Positions 51,701-60,886 of a stretch of 64,000 nt of DNA are shown piece by piece (the first letter of the stretch is position 1; the number at the start of each line of letters is the position of its first letter). A program made the translations under genes and the position numbers. The stretch covers positions 1 through 64,000 of the forward strand of contig NZ_MUHH01000024.1 in NCBI RefSeq assembly GCF_002217475.1. Direction: 5' to 3'. The notes under the pieces are model-generated. The model worked only from the letters and a program-made list of their open reading frames with translations, had not been told where the DNA came from and searched no databases. Source of the stretch: Flavobacterium tructae (GTDB lineage: Bacteria > Bacteroidota > Bacteroidia > Flavobacteriales > Flavobacteriaceae).

Positions 51701-52885
51701 CTAGCTTTGAAGCAGCTGATAAACCTGATGAGCAATTTCGTATTCTTCATCTGTAGGGATCACCAAAATTTTTGCTTTTGAATTTGGTACGTTAATCTCT
51801 CTGATTTCTTTAGAACGAATCTGATTCTTTTCATCGTCCAGTTCAATTCCAAAATAATCCATATCAGTACAAACCAGCTTGCGCATATAAGAGGAGTTCT
51901 CTCCAATTCCCGCAGTGAAAATAATTGCATCCAAACCGTTTAGAGCTGCCGCGTACGAACCAATCGTTTTTTGAATCCTGTAGGCATTCATTTGCAGCGC
52001 CAATATACAATCTTTATTTCCTTTTTCCGCTTCTGCTTCAATGTCGCGCAAATCGCTGTAGCCTGTAAGTCCAAGCATACCACTTTGTTTCAATAAAATC
52101 GAGTTTACTTCATCAGCTGAATACCCAAGATTCTTAACCATATAAAAAATAACCGACTGATCAATATCTCCTGAACGAGTTCCCATGATAAGACCATTTG
52201 AAGGAGAAAATCCCATGGTATGATCGATACTTTTCCCGTCTTTAACAGCAGTCATACTACAGCCATTTCCTAAGTGAATGGTGATTATTTTGGAATTCTT
52301 TTCTAAATAATCAATTGCTTTTGCAGAAACGTATTTATGACTGGTTCCATGAAAACCATAAACACGCACTTTATGCTCTGTTAAAAGATAATTTGGAATA
52401 GCAAACTTATAAGCTACTTCTGGCATAGTTTGATGGAATGCAGTATCAAAAACTGCAATTTGCTCTGCATCACTAAAGATTTCTTCTGCTACATTAATAC
52501 CCTCCAAATTAGCAGGATTATGTAGCGGTGCCAGTTCAAAAAGTTCTTTGATTTTTAATTTTACTGCTTCATCAATTTTCACTGTATCGCTAAAGGCACT
52601 TCCTCCGTGAACCACGCGATGACCCACCGCCGCAATTTCTGAAGTCGATTTAATCACTCCCTTTTCGGCATCTAAAAGCATATTGGCTACTTTTTGTAAA
52701 CCAACCTTATGATTGGCAATCGGTAGGGTTTCTTCGATGGTATTTGACGAAGTTTTGAAAATTACATTTGAAGTTTCCAATCCAATTCTGTCAATCATAC
52801 CGGTACAAATTACCTCATTTGTAGGCATAACCATTAATTGATATTTGATTGAAGAACTTCCTGAGTTTATGATAAGTATTTTCAT
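51701..52885 (-). CDS. ackA: Acetate kinase
   Basis: A 394-residue acetate kinase: acetyl phosphate + ADP to acetate + ATP. Motifs: MKILIINSGSSSIKYQL (phosphate 1), VVHGGSAFSDTV, FDTAFHQTMP, YGFHGTSHKYV, IITIHLGNGCSMTAVKDG, SGMLGLTGYSDLRDIE and IIFTAGIGENSSYMRK. Length is normal. It follows pta after about 139 bp on the same strand; the pair forms the Pta-AckA overflow pathway. Confidence 0.98.
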   Translation of the reverse strand: MKILIINSGSSSIKYQLMVMPTNEVICTGMIDRIGLETSNVIFKTSSNTIEETLPIANHKVGLQKVANMLLDAEKGVIKSTSEIAAVGHRVVHGGSAFSDTVKIDEAVKLKIKELFELAPLHNPANLEGINVAEEIFSDAEQIAVFDTAFHQTMPEVAYKFAIPNYLLTEHKVRVYGFHGTSHKYVSAKAIDYLEKNSKIITIHLGNGCSMTAVKDGKSIDHTMGFSPSNGLIMGTRSGDIDQSVIFYMVKNLGYSADEVNSILLKQSGMLGLTGYSDLRDIEAEAEKGNKDCILALQMNAYRIQKTIGSYAAALNGLDAIIFTAGIGENSSYMRKLVCTDMDYFGIELDDEKNQIRSKEIREINVPNSKAKILVIPTDEEYEIAHQVYQLLQS

Positions 52886-52944
52886 TTTTTTTTAAGATTC
52901 TAAGAGACTGAGTCTCTAAGTTTTTTACTGTTTTTAGCTTTAAT

Positions 52945-53007
52945 GTCACCCTGAGCGAAGTCCAAGGCCGGGCAAACAAAGAAGGCTTCGACTCCGCTCA
53001 GCCTGAC
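52945..53007. repeat. Inverted repeat between pta and ackA
   Basis: GTCACCCTGAGCGAAGTC (52945-52962) faces GACTCCGCTCAGCCTGAC (52990-53007), with further imperfect pairing inward. The word CACCCTGAGCGAAGTC is a dispersed repeat I recall as common in Flavobacterium intergenic DNA. It would fold into a hairpin in the pta-ackA transcript. Confidence 0.7.
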
Positions 53008-53024
53008 TTACGTTTTTTAATTGA

Positions 53025-55118
53025 TTAAAGTCCTTGGGCCTGAATAGCAGTGATTACCACGGTATTGATGATATCATCTACGGTACAGCCACGGCTTAAA
53101 TCGTTTACCGGTTTGTTTAACCCTTGTAACATTGGGCCGATAGCCAAAGCTCCGGTTTCACGCTGAACTGCTTTATAGGTATTGTTTCCTGTATTTAAAT
53201 CCGGAAAAATAAGCACACTCGCCTGCCCTGCTACTTCAGAGTCCGGCATTTTACTTTTTCCGACAGCACGATCTACAGCGGCATCGTATTGAATTGGCCC
53301 TTCAATTTTTAAATCAGGACGTTTTTGTTTTACGATTTCAGTTGCGGTTCTTACTTTATCAACTTCATCTCCTTTTCCGGAAGAACCGGAAGAATAAGAA
53401 AGCATGGCTATTTTAGGCTCAATTCCAAAAGCTGAGCTTGATTCTGCCGATGAAATGGCAATTTCTGCCAATTGTTCTGCTGTTGGATTTGGATTAATGG
53501 CACAGTCTCCAAAAACAGAAACTCTGTCTTCTAAACACATAAAAAACACAGACGAAACTACTGATGAATTGGGCTTGGTTTTAATGAATTGTAAAGCGGG
53601 TAAAATAGTATGCTGCGTGGTATGAGCAGCACCTGAAACCATTCCGTCCGCATGTCCTTTATACACCATCATCGTTCCAAAATAAGAAACGTCTTCCATT
53701 AAATCTCTTGCGGTAGTAATGCTGATATTCTTGGCTTTACGAAGTTCATAATAAGTGTTGGCATAATCTTCATAAAGTTCTGATTCTATCGGATTAATGA
53801 TATTGATTTTAGAAAAATCCAATGTAATTCCAAGCTCATTGACCTTACCTTCAATTTGTTTTTTATCGCCAATGATCGTAATATCGACAACATCCATCGA
53901 CAACAATCTCGAAGCGGCGATGATAATTCTCTCGTCGTTTCCTTCGGGTAAAACAATATGCTTTCGGTGCTGTCTGGCTCTCTTCACCATGTTGTACTGA
54001 AACATTTTTGGTGTCATTCCCTCTGCTTCAAAAGTGATTAGCCTTTCAGACAAATCATCCATGGCAACATACTTTTCGAAAGTACTGATTGAGGTTTCTA
54101 TTTTATGAGTATTATTGGCGTAGATTTCTGATCTGATAGATCCTATTTTGTTCGTGATACCATAAGTTCCGCCATCAACTGCGATAATAGGTACGATAGA
54201 TGAAAGACCTTCGATAAGTTTTAAAATACTTTCTTCAGGAACAATGTTTCCGGTTAGAATAATTCCGGATATTGTTGGATAATTTGCCGATTCGTTGGCT
54301 TGTAAAGCTCCCAGGATAATATCCGAACGATCTCCGGGAGTAATCACTAGCGCATTATCATGCAAATGGACCAGATAATTGTGCAATTGCATTGCTCCAA
54401 CACTAAAATGCCCGATTTCATTGTTCAGATAAGCACCTCCAAACAGTACTTTGGCATCAAGCTGATTGACTATTTCCTGCATCGTTGGATTGTTCAAACT
54501 TGAAATCAGCGGAATGGTATTGATAAGCACATTCGTCGGCAAACTTTTTTGCAATCCCTGTGTCACCAATTCTATATTTTCCGGTTGTACTTTATTGGCA
54601 ATGACCGATAAAACCTCAACTTCTTTCACTTTAAAGGAATCATAAACCAAATACAGGCTGTCTACTAATTCTTCTAAAGTTTTGCCAACTCCTGATCCGA
54701 TAATAATAGTAGGAATCCCAAGGTTTTTAGCAATCAAAACATTCAAATCGAGTTCGATTGAAGTTCCTTCTCCGGTAAAGCTTGTTCCTTCTACCAGGAC
54801 AAAGTCAAAACGTTCTTCAAGTTTCTTATATTTCTCGATAATCAAATCGAGAACCTCTCCTATTTTCCCTTTATTCTTTTTCTTGATTAGTTTGCTTTTG
54901 GTGATCGCAAAGGCATCTTCAAATTTAATATCCAGATTAAAATGTGACAATACTGTTTCGATATGATTGTCTAACTCGCCATCCACAAAATCTTCCACGA
55001 TAGGCCTGAAATAACCCACTTTAGCCGTTTTACCAATCAAAATACTCATCAAACCAAGTGTTACAATTGATTTTCCGCTGTTCTGATCGCTCGTAGCTAT
55101 ATATATTGCTTTACTCAT
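53025..55118 (-). CDS. pta: Phosphate acetyltransferase (long form)
   Basis: A 697-residue, three-domain Pta. The N-terminal P-loop/BioD-like domain (about 1-230) starts with AIYIATSDQNSGKSIVTLGLM. A DRTGG domain follows at about 230-340. The C-terminal catalytic PTA_PTB domain at about 375-697 contains HIVLPEGNDERIIIAASRLL, DGMVSGAAHTTQHTILPALQ, LSYSSGSSGKGDEVDKVRTA and FPDLNTGNNTYKAVQRETGA. It converts acetyl-CoA to acetyl phosphate. It lies upstream of ackA and about 60 bp downstream of corA on the same strand. Confidence 0.98.
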   Translation of the reverse strand: MSKAIYIATSDQNSGKSIVTLGLMSILIGKTAKVGYFRPIVEDFVDGELDNHIETVLSHFNLDIKFEDAFAITKSKLIKKKNKGKIGEVLDLIIEKYKKLEERFDFVLVEGTSFTGEGTSIELDLNVLIAKNLGIPTIIIGSGVGKTLEELVDSLYLVYDSFKVKEVEVLSVIANKVQPENIELVTQGLQKSLPTNVLINTIPLISSLNNPTMQEIVNQLDAKVLFGGAYLNNEIGHFSVGAMQLHNYLVHLHDNALVITPGDRSDIILGALQANESANYPTISGIILTGNIVPEESILKLIEGLSSIVPIIAVDGGTYGITNKIGSIRSEIYANNTHKIETSISTFEKYVAMDDLSERLITFEAEGMTPKMFQYNMVKRARQHRKHIVLPEGNDERIIIAASRLLSMDVVDITIIGDKKQIEGKVNELGITLDFSKINIINPIESELYEDYANTYYELRKAKNISITTARDLMEDVSYFGTMMVYKGHADGMVSGAAHTTQHTILPALQFIKTKPNSSVVSSVFFMCLEDRVSVFGDCAINPNPTAEQLAEIAISSAESSSAFGIEPKIAMLSYSSGSSGKGDEVDKVRTATEIVKQKRPDLKIEGPIQYDAAVDRAVGKSKMPDSEVAGQASVLIFPDLNTGNNTYKAVQRETGALAIGPMLQGLNKPVNDLSRGCTVDDIINTVVITAIQAQGL

Positions 55119-55178
55119 AATTTATGTATTAACTCAACAAATGTCGTATATAATCTATTTTTTAACGATAAATAAACG

Positions 55179-56252
55179 TTAAAACCAACGCCTTTTTTTA
55201 AAATAAATGATTAAGGCTATCACCAATAAAAACATGCTTGTCATGACAATGAAATAGCCGTTTCTTTCCTTCAGTTCGGGCATATATTCGAAATTCATCC
55301 CGTATACCCCAACAATAAAAGTAAGCGGAATAAATATGGCTGAAATGATGGTCAGGGTTTTCATAATCTCATTCATTTTTCGGCTTTGCTCCGAAAAATA
55401 GAAATTGGAAGCACTTTCTAAAGAACTCATATCAGATTCAATCTGCTCCAGAAGTTCTAAACTTTTCTGATGCAGTCTAATGAAAAAATTAAATGTTTCT
55501 TTCTGAATAAGCCCATTATTTTCATCATCATCTTTAATGGTCTTCAAATAATAAAGTGAATCACGAAGCGGAGTGATAGAACGTTTTAAAAAATTAAAAT
55601 TGTCGCGATGATTTTCAATTTTTTCCAGAATAACAGGATCTGCTCCTTTCTTGGTTAAATCTATAAGTTCTTCGATATTATCTTCTTCATCTTCAATTGT
55701 AATATAAAAGTTTTCCATTACGGCATCCAGCAATAAATAAAGCAGATAATCGACTTTTTTTGTTCTTACGATTCCGGCATGGGTGCGCAAACGTTCACGT
55801 ATGTGTGTAAAGAAGTCACTTCTTTTTTCCTGGAAAGAAATCAGTATTCCGTCTTTTAAAATAAAACTGAGCTGTTCAACCTTAAGACCGTCTGAATATT
55901 CTGAAGGCAACAACGATTTTATATTGAAAAATAAAATATCCTTTTGTTCTTCCAACTTGGTTCTTTTGGTTGTATTTAAAATATCAGCCAATAAGAAATC
56001 ATCTACTTTAAAATGATCTCCGATTGTTTTGATAAGACCGATATCATTTAATCCGTGAATATTCAGCCAATTATTTTTAGTATAATCAAAACATGAATTT
56101 ATGGCCAAAACCGTAAATTTCTCATATTCAACAATATCAGTATCATTATAAACAAAAAGCTGCATTTCTGTTTCATGACTTTTATGTGTGCCCGTGTACT
56201 CCAGACTTGTATGCTGCAACTTTCTGCCTTTCTTGTATTTTATCTTTCTCAT
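55179..56252 (-). CDS. corA: CorA-family Mg2+/Co2+ transporter
   Basis: A 357-residue CorA channel. A cytoplasmic N-terminal funnel (about 1-295) includes the long stalk helix around QIESDMSSLESASNFYFSEQ. Two C-terminal membrane helices carry the selectivity motif GMN in FIVGVYGMNFEYMPELKERNGY between them, and a basic tail FKKRRWF follows. Pentameric CorA imports Mg2+. It is first in the minus-strand run corA-pta-ackA; whether it shares their transcript is unknown. Confidence 0.97.
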   Translation of the reverse strand: MRKIKYKKGRKLQHTSLEYTGTHKSHETEMQLFVYNDTDIVEYEKFTVLAINSCFDYTKNNWLNIHGLNDIGLIKTIGDHFKVDDFLLADILNTTKRTKLEEQKDILFFNIKSLLPSEYSDGLKVEQLSFILKDGILISFQEKRSDFFTHIRERLRTHAGIVRTKKVDYLLYLLLDAVMENFYITIEDEEDNIEELIDLTKKGADPVILEKIENHRDNFNFLKRSITPLRDSLYYLKTIKDDDENNGLIQKETFNFFIRLHQKSLELLEQIESDMSSLESASNFYFSEQSRKMNEIMKTLTIISAIFIPLTFIVGVYGMNFEYMPELKERNGYFIVMTSMFLLVIALIIYFKKRRWF

Positions 56253-56370
56253 TCAAAAATGATTTACAAAGTAATATTACAAAAAAGTTTCGGAATGGGA
56301 AATGACAATTGTCATTTTGCCAAGCTTATATTACTATAAATTGTACTATTTTTACTACTTTAAATAATTA

Positions 56371-56403
56371 AACCCGACAGGTTTCAAAAACCCGTCTAGT
56401 TTA
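56371..56403. repeat. REP palindrome copy 1 (degenerate)
   Basis: A 33-bp element AACCCGACAGGTTTC-AAAA-ACCCGTCTAGTTTA (with one side degenerate), 35 bp before the RAYT start. It is the same length and core as copies at 57058, 57829 and 57917. Confidence 0.8.
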
Positions 56404-56437
56404 GATAACGTAAACGATTGGCAAATAACACATAAAC

Positions 56438-57041
56438 ATGCAAATTACAGAACCTTTAGAATTTGGAAAATACTATCATATTTACAATATGAGGAATAAA
56501 TAGCGAAAATATTTTTAAAGAAAATAGAAATCATGAGCATTTTCTCAATTTGTACAATAAACATATTGAACCAATCGCAGAAACTTTTGCATGGTGCCTG
56601 CTTAAAAATCATTTTCATTTATTGGTTAGAATTAAAACATTTGAAGAAATCCTTCATACTCACGAAGATTACGAAATTAAAAGAATTATAGCCCCTCATC
56701 AATCCTTTGGAAACTTGTTTAATGCCTATACAAAAGCAATCAATAAAGGATACAATAGACATGGTGCATTATTTGAACGAGCTTTTAAGCGAAAACTAAT
56801 TGATAACGAAACTTACTTACAAACTGTTATAAAATACATCCATTACAACCCTGTAAATCATGGCTTCTGCCAACACCCGATTGAATACCCCTGGAGTTCC
56901 TATCAAACCTGTATCTCTGAAAAACCTACAAAACTAAAACGTGAAAAAGTAATTTCATTGTTTCAGGATATTGAAGACTTAAAAAGTTCGCATCAACAAA
57001 AAGAAAATTTTACTTCATTGGAAGATTTCCTTAATTCATAA
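56438..57041 (+). pseudogene. REP-associated tyrosine transposase (RAYT), disrupted by one inserted base
   Basis: A Y1-type (IS200-like) RAYT. The frame opens at ATG 56438 (MQITEPLEFGKYYHIYN), then stops at 56501. The remainder continues in another frame as GINSENIFKENRNHEHFLNL, and so on to the stop at 57041. Removing the T at 56490 restores R-G-I-N and a 200-residue protein. The HUH motif is KNHFHLLVR, and the likely catalytic Tyr lies in VIKYIHYNPVNHGF, both intact. Such enzymes nick and move REP hairpins. Four REP copies flank it. The damage is a single event, so it is recent, or a sequencing error. Confidence 0.9.
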
Positions 57042-57057
57042 TGTAATACTATAAACA

Positions 57058-57090
57058 AACCGGACAGGTTTTAAAAATCTGTTCGGTTTA
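57058..57090. repeat. REP palindrome copy 2
   Basis: A 33-bp element AACCGGACAGGTTTT-AAAAATCTGTTCGGTTTA (near-perfect), 16 bp after the RAYT stop. Confidence 0.85.
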
Positions 57091-57124
57091 AATTAACAAT
57101 ACAACACAATTAAACACTAACCAT

Positions 57125-57160
57125 AAAAAAAACCGAGTCATTTCTGGCTCGGTTTTTTCA
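57125..57160 (-). terminator. Terminator of the small lipoprotein gene
   Basis: Stem AAAACCGAGTCA / TGGCTCGGTTTT with loop TTTC and one wobble pair. A T-run on the minus strand lies just after the stop at 57177. Its core is nearly identical to that of the dnaK terminator at 57956-57983. Confidence 0.85.
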
Positions 57161-57176
57161 AAACAAAGTATTCTAA

Positions 57177-57731
57177 TTATGGTTGTGTTATAACAGTATA
57201 AGACAAGTTTGTAAAAGTTCCGTTTTTTACTTCAAAAATTTCAGGAGTATTAACTTTAGTCTGCAGCGAACCTACTTTTTTAGACATAAAGCTAAAAGTT
57301 CCGGATACCGTTTTATTAGCAGGATCCATCGAAGTTATGGTTAACTTTCCAGTCTGAACAAAATGTTCTGTAAAAGTACTTCCATCAATTAAATAAGTAT
57401 TTATGAATAAAGCATTCATATTATCCTCATCTTCTGCATTTTCATCAAAGTTATAAGCTTTTATTGGCATAGCATCAGCAGTTGTCAGTTCGCTTACACA
57501 AGCTAGCGATAACATTTGGGCATTATCCTGAATATTAATATCAAAACGTTGCTGTTTTTCGCTTTTTACTTTGATTAATGTTACACTGTTAATTTTGGTT
57601 GCATTCCATGCTGTACCATTTATGGTAGCCGAAACAGAGTTACCATTATCCTTCTTATCATTTTCATCACTACTGCAAGCTGTTAACAAGACTGATAACG
57701 TCAATAATCCAATGCTTAAAATTTTCTTCAT
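57177..57731 (-). CDS. DUF6252-like small lipoprotein
   Basis: A 184-residue lipoprotein: lipobox LLTAC (C19) then SSDENDKKDNGNSVSATINGTAWNATKINS. The pattern 'ATINGTAWNAT' followed by a beta-rich body (KLTITSMDPANKTVSGTFSF) is typical of a common Flavobacteriia lipoprotein family (DUF6252, by memory). Function is unknown. It lies between REP copies 2 and 3, transcribed opposite to the RAYT, with its own terminator. Confidence 0.83.
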   Translation of the reverse strand: MKKILSIGLLTLSVLLTACSSDENDKKDNGNSVSATINGTAWNATKINSVTLIKVKSEKQQRFDINIQDNAQMLSLACVSELTTADAMPIKAYNFDENAEDEDNMNALFINTYLIDGSTFTEHFVQTGKLTITSMDPANKTVSGTFSFMSKKVGSLQTKVNTPEIFEVKNGTFTNLSYTVITQP

Positions 57732-57828
57732 GTTGAGAGTTCGTTTAAATTATTTTTTTTCCAAAATAAAGACTAAAAACCCTAATAAACTTACGTAAAA
57801 CCACATTCGCAGCAAATAATTCCGGCAA

Positions 57829-57861
57829 AACTGGACAGGTTTTAAAAACCTGTCCGTTTTA
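57829..57861. repeat. REP palindrome copy 3
   Basis: A 33-bp element AACTGGACAGGTTTT-AAAAACCTGTCCGTTTTA. Its arms GGACAGGTTTT / AAAACCTGTCC are perfect. Confidence 0.88.
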
Positions 57862-57916
57862 AATATTCAATATAAGAAATTCGAAACTCTATTTTCCTAA
57901 TATAATCCACAAAACA

Positions 57917-57949
57917 AACCCGACAGGTTTCAAAAACCTGTCGGGTTTA
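57917..57949. repeat. REP palindrome copy 4 (best copy)
   Basis: A 33-bp element with perfect arms AACCCGACAGGTTT / AAACCTGTCGGGTT flanking a short A/C centre, 55 bp after copy 3 and in the same family. It lies just before the dnaK terminator. Confidence 0.92.
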
Positions 57950-57955
57950 AATAAA

Positions 57956-57983
57956 AAAACCGGGTCATTTCTGACCCGGTTTT
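57956..57983 (-). terminator. Terminator of dnaK
   Basis: A 12-bp perfect stem AAAACCGGGTCA / TGACCCGGTTTT with loop TTTC, 20 bp after the dnaK stop on the minus strand. T-rich flanks follow. Confidence 0.93.
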
Positions 57984-58003
57984 CATTATTGTTTAAAGAA
58001 GAA

Positions 58004-59887
58004 TTATTTTACTTCTTCGAATTCAACGTCTTCAACGTTATCTCCTTGAGATTGCTCTTGTTGTGGAGCTGCTTGTTGCCCTTCACCACCTTGAGCGTAC
58101 ATTGCTTCTGTAGCTGTTTTCCAAGCTGCATTAACATTGTCTAATCCTTTTTGGATTGCATCAAGATCTTGAGATTGGTGAGCCATTCTCAATTCAGTTA
58201 AAGCATATTCGATAGCTGTTTTTTGATCATCTGTCAATTTATCTCCTAACTCTTTCAATTGAGATTCAGTTTGGAAGATAGTACTGTCAGCTTCGTTCAA
58301 TTTCTCAGCTCTTTCTTTTGCAATTTTGTCAGCATCAGCGTTAGCTTCAGCGTCTTTTTTCATTTTTTCGATTTCTTCAGCTGTTAAACCAGAAGAAGCT
58401 TCGATACGGATATCGTGAGATTTTCCAGTTCCTTTATCAGTTGCAGAAACTTTGATGATACCATTAGCATCGATATCAAAAGTAACCTCGATTTGAGGAA
58501 CTCCTCTTGGTGCTGGTGGAATACCATCTAAGTGGAAACGACCGATAGTTTTGTTATCAGCTGCCATAGCTCTTTCTCCTTGTAATACGTGGATTTCAAC
58601 AGATGGTTGAGAATCAGCAGCAGTAGAGAATACTTGAGATTTTTTAGTTGGAATAGTTGTGTTAGACTCGATTAATTTAGTCAATACACCACCCATAGTT
58701 TCGATACCTAAAGAAAGAGGAGTTACGTCAAGTAACAATACATCTTTTACATCTCCAGATAAAACTCCACCTTGAATAGCTGCTCCAATAGCAACAACCT
58801 CATCAGGGTTAACACCTTTAGATGCTTTTTTACCGAAGAATTTCTCTACTTCGTCAGCAATTCTTGGCATACGAGTAGAACCTCCAACAAGGATTACTTC
58901 GTCGATATCAGATGTAGATAAACCTGCATCTTTTAATGCTTTAGCAACTGGCTCCATAGAACGTTTTACTAAAGTATCAGATAATTGCTCAAATTTAGCT
59001 CTTGATAATTTTTTCACTAAGTGTTTTGGTCCTGAAGCAGTAGCCGTTACGTATGGCAAGTTGATTTCAGTTTCAGCAGAAGATGATAATTCAATCTTAG
59101 CTTTCTCAGCAGCTTCTTTCAAACGTTGTAATGACATTGGGTCTAAACGTAAATCAATTCCTTCTTCAGATTTGAATTCGTCAGCTAACCAGTCAATAAT
59201 AACTTGGTCAAAATCATCACCACCTAAGTGAGTATCACCATTTGTAGATAATACTTCAAATACACCGTCTCCTAATTCAAGAACAGAGATATCAAAAGTA
59301 CCTCCACCTAAATCGTAAACAGCAATTTTTTGATCAGTTCCTTTTTTATCTAATCCGTAAGCAAGTGCAGCAGCAGTTGGCTCGTTGATGATACGCATAA
59401 CTTTAAGACCAGCAATTTCTCCAGCTTCTTTAGTAGCTTGACGTTGTGCATCGTTAAAGTAAGCAGGAACAGTAATAACCGCTTCAGTTACAGTTTGACC
59501 TAAATAGTCTTCAGCAGTTTTTTTCATTTTTTGAAGTGTCATTGCAGACAACTCCTGAGCAGTGTATAAACGACCGTCAATATCCACACGTGGAGTATTG
59601 TTGTCACCTTTTACAACACTGTAAGGAACTCTTTTTGCCTCTTCTTGAGTTTCAGCAAAAGTGTGTCCCATAAAACGTTTAATAGAAGCAATCGTTTTTG
59701 TAGGATTCGTTACTGCTTGTCTTTTTGCAGGATCACCTACTTTAATTTCTCCACCTTCAACAAAAGCGATGATAGATGGTGTAGTTCTTTTTCCTTCTGC
59801 GTTAGGGATAACAACTGCTTCGTTACCTTCCATTACAGAAACACAAGAGTTCGTCGTACCTAAGTCAATTCCGATTATTTTACCCAT
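58004..59887 (-). CDS. dnaK: Chaperone DnaK (Hsp70)
   Basis: A 627-residue Hsp70. ATPase signatures: [48 protein letters not shown]. Substrate-binding domain from about 385 ([32 protein letters not shown]). C-terminal lid with a Gln/Glu/Gly-rich tail ending [10 protein letters not shown]. Length is normal. It stands alone: no grpE or dnaJ lies adjacent, as is common in Bacteroidota. The promoter region (59888-60000) carries an inverted repeat; its terminator is at 57956. Confidence 0.99.
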   Translation of the reverse strand: MGKIIGIDLGTTNSCVSVMEGNEAVVIPNAEGKRTTPSIIAFVEGGEIKVGDPAKRQAVTNPTKTIASIKRFMGHTFAETQEEAKRVPYSVVKGDNNTPRVDIDGRLYTAQELSAMTLQKMKKTAEDYLGQTVTEAVITVPAYFNDAQRQATKEAGEIAGLKVMRIINEPTAAALAYGLDKKGTDQKIAVYDLGGGTFDISVLELGDGVFEVLSTNGDTHLGGDDFDQVIIDWLADEFKSEEGIDLRLDPMSLQRLKEAAEKAKIELSSSAETEINLPYVTATASGPKHLVKKLSRAKFEQLSDTLVKRSMEPVAKALKDAGLSTSDIDEVILVGGSTRMPRIADEVEKFFGKKASKGVNPDEVVAIGAAIQGGVLSGDVKDVLLLDVTPLSLGIETMGGVLTKLIESNTTIPTKKSQVFSTAADSQPSVEIHVLQGERAMAADNKTIGRFHLDGIPPAPRGVPQIEVTFDIDANGIIKVSATDKGTGKSHDIRIEASSGLTAEEIEKMKKDAEANADADKIAKERAEKLNEADSTIFQTESQLKELGDKLTDDQKTAIEYALTELRMAHQSQDLDAIQKGLDNVNAAWKTATEAMYAQGGEGQQAAPQQEQSQGDNVEDVEFEEVK

Positions 59888-60295
59888 TTTTTATATATTT
59901 AATTTTTGATATACATTTTATAACTCAGGTGGCATAAGTCAATCTTTGTGCCAATATAAAAAACCAAAGTAAATTGTCAGTTTTACTATTGGCACGACAA
60001 TAATCATCTGACAACATGACATTTTTAATACCTGACATACGTGGCATATCAGTACTTTACATGTCATTATTAACGGAATTGATCATTCATTAAGTCATAA
60101 AACAGCAATATAAAAAGCCCCGTCAAGTCTCTTATTTACAGCAAAACATGCTACTTTTGAAAAATAATAGAGTCCCGTTTTGACCAAACAAAATTCAACT
60201 CTCTCTTTTTTATTGATTTTTAAGCTTTAAAGATAGCATCTTAAAAGTAGAAATTAATAATAAGCAACATTAACAAATTATAAAAAAACAAACTG
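59888..60295. promoter_or_regulatory. dnaK-NUDIX intergenic region with inverted repeats
   Basis: This 408-bp divergent gap has no gene. Close to dnaK it holds a 9-bp perfect inverted repeat, GTGCCAATA (59948-59956) and TATTGGCAC (59987-59995), with a third related TGGCAT at 59930-59935. Next come TGACAT words at 60017-60022 and 60033-60038, and the inverted ATGTCA at 60061-60066. On the minus strand TTGGCACAAAGATTGAC (59938-59954) is similar to a sigma-54 site but with GA in place of the -12 GC. These may be control sites for dnaK. Confidence 0.45.
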
Positions 60296-60694
60296 ATGAT
60301 CGAAATTGATAAAATCGCATTAATAAAAGTCGAAAATGGCCAAATTCTAAGCACTAAATCAAGAGGAAAAAACAAATATTATATTCCGGGCGGAAAAAGA
60401 GAAGATAACGAAACTGATGAACAAACTTTAATCAGGGAAATCCAGGAAGAACTAAGCGTTGAAATTCTACCGGAATCTATCGAATATGTTGGAACTTTCA
60501 AAGCACAATCTGACGGACATGCAGATGGAATTACCGTAAAAATGACCTGCTACAAGGCAGATTACACCGGAACACCCAAGGAAAGCAATGAAATAGCCGA
60601 AATTAAATGGTTAAATTATAAAGATCTGGACATCATTTCAGAGGTTGATAAAATTATCTTCACGCATCTGAAAGAAAACGGATGGATCAATTAA
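60296..60694 (+). CDS. NUDIX hydrolase
   Basis: A 132-residue single-domain NUDIX protein. The NUDIX box GGKREDNETDEQTLIREIQEELSVEI (about 33-58) fits the GX5EX7REUXEEXGU consensus except that V replaces the final G. It hydrolyses nucleoside diphosphates linked to another group; the specific substrate is unknown. It is divergent from dnaK, and followed after 192 bp by the msrA gene. Confidence 0.92.
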   Translation: MIEIDKIALIKVENGQILSTKSRGKNKYYIPGGKREDNETDEQTLIREIQEELSVEILPESIEYVGTFKAQSDGHADGITVKMTCYKADYTGTPKESNEIAEIKWLNYKDLDIISEVDKIIFTHLKENGWIN

Positions 60695-60886
60695 ACAAAA
60701 ATTAAAGATTAGGTGAAGAGAATTTTTTGTTTTGCAGTTTCAGAAAACCATAACAGAACCGACAAAGCATCAAAAAAAGCACAAACAATTGACAAACTGA
60801 AACATACACAATTAGCATTAATACTATTCCCATATTTAGTAAATTGCAGTACTAAAATTTCAGCACATCAATAACAATTGTAAAAT

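Noticed and set aside
56371-57949. Four 33-bp repeats considered as a CRISPR array.
   Set aside because: Spacing is irregular (about 55 to 740 bp) and genes lie between; palindromy and the RAYT neighbour point to REPs.
59938-59954. A sigma-54 promoter for dnaK.
   Set aside because: TTGGCAC-N5-TTGA has the right spacing but lacks the near-invariant GC at -12, so I kept it only as an observation.
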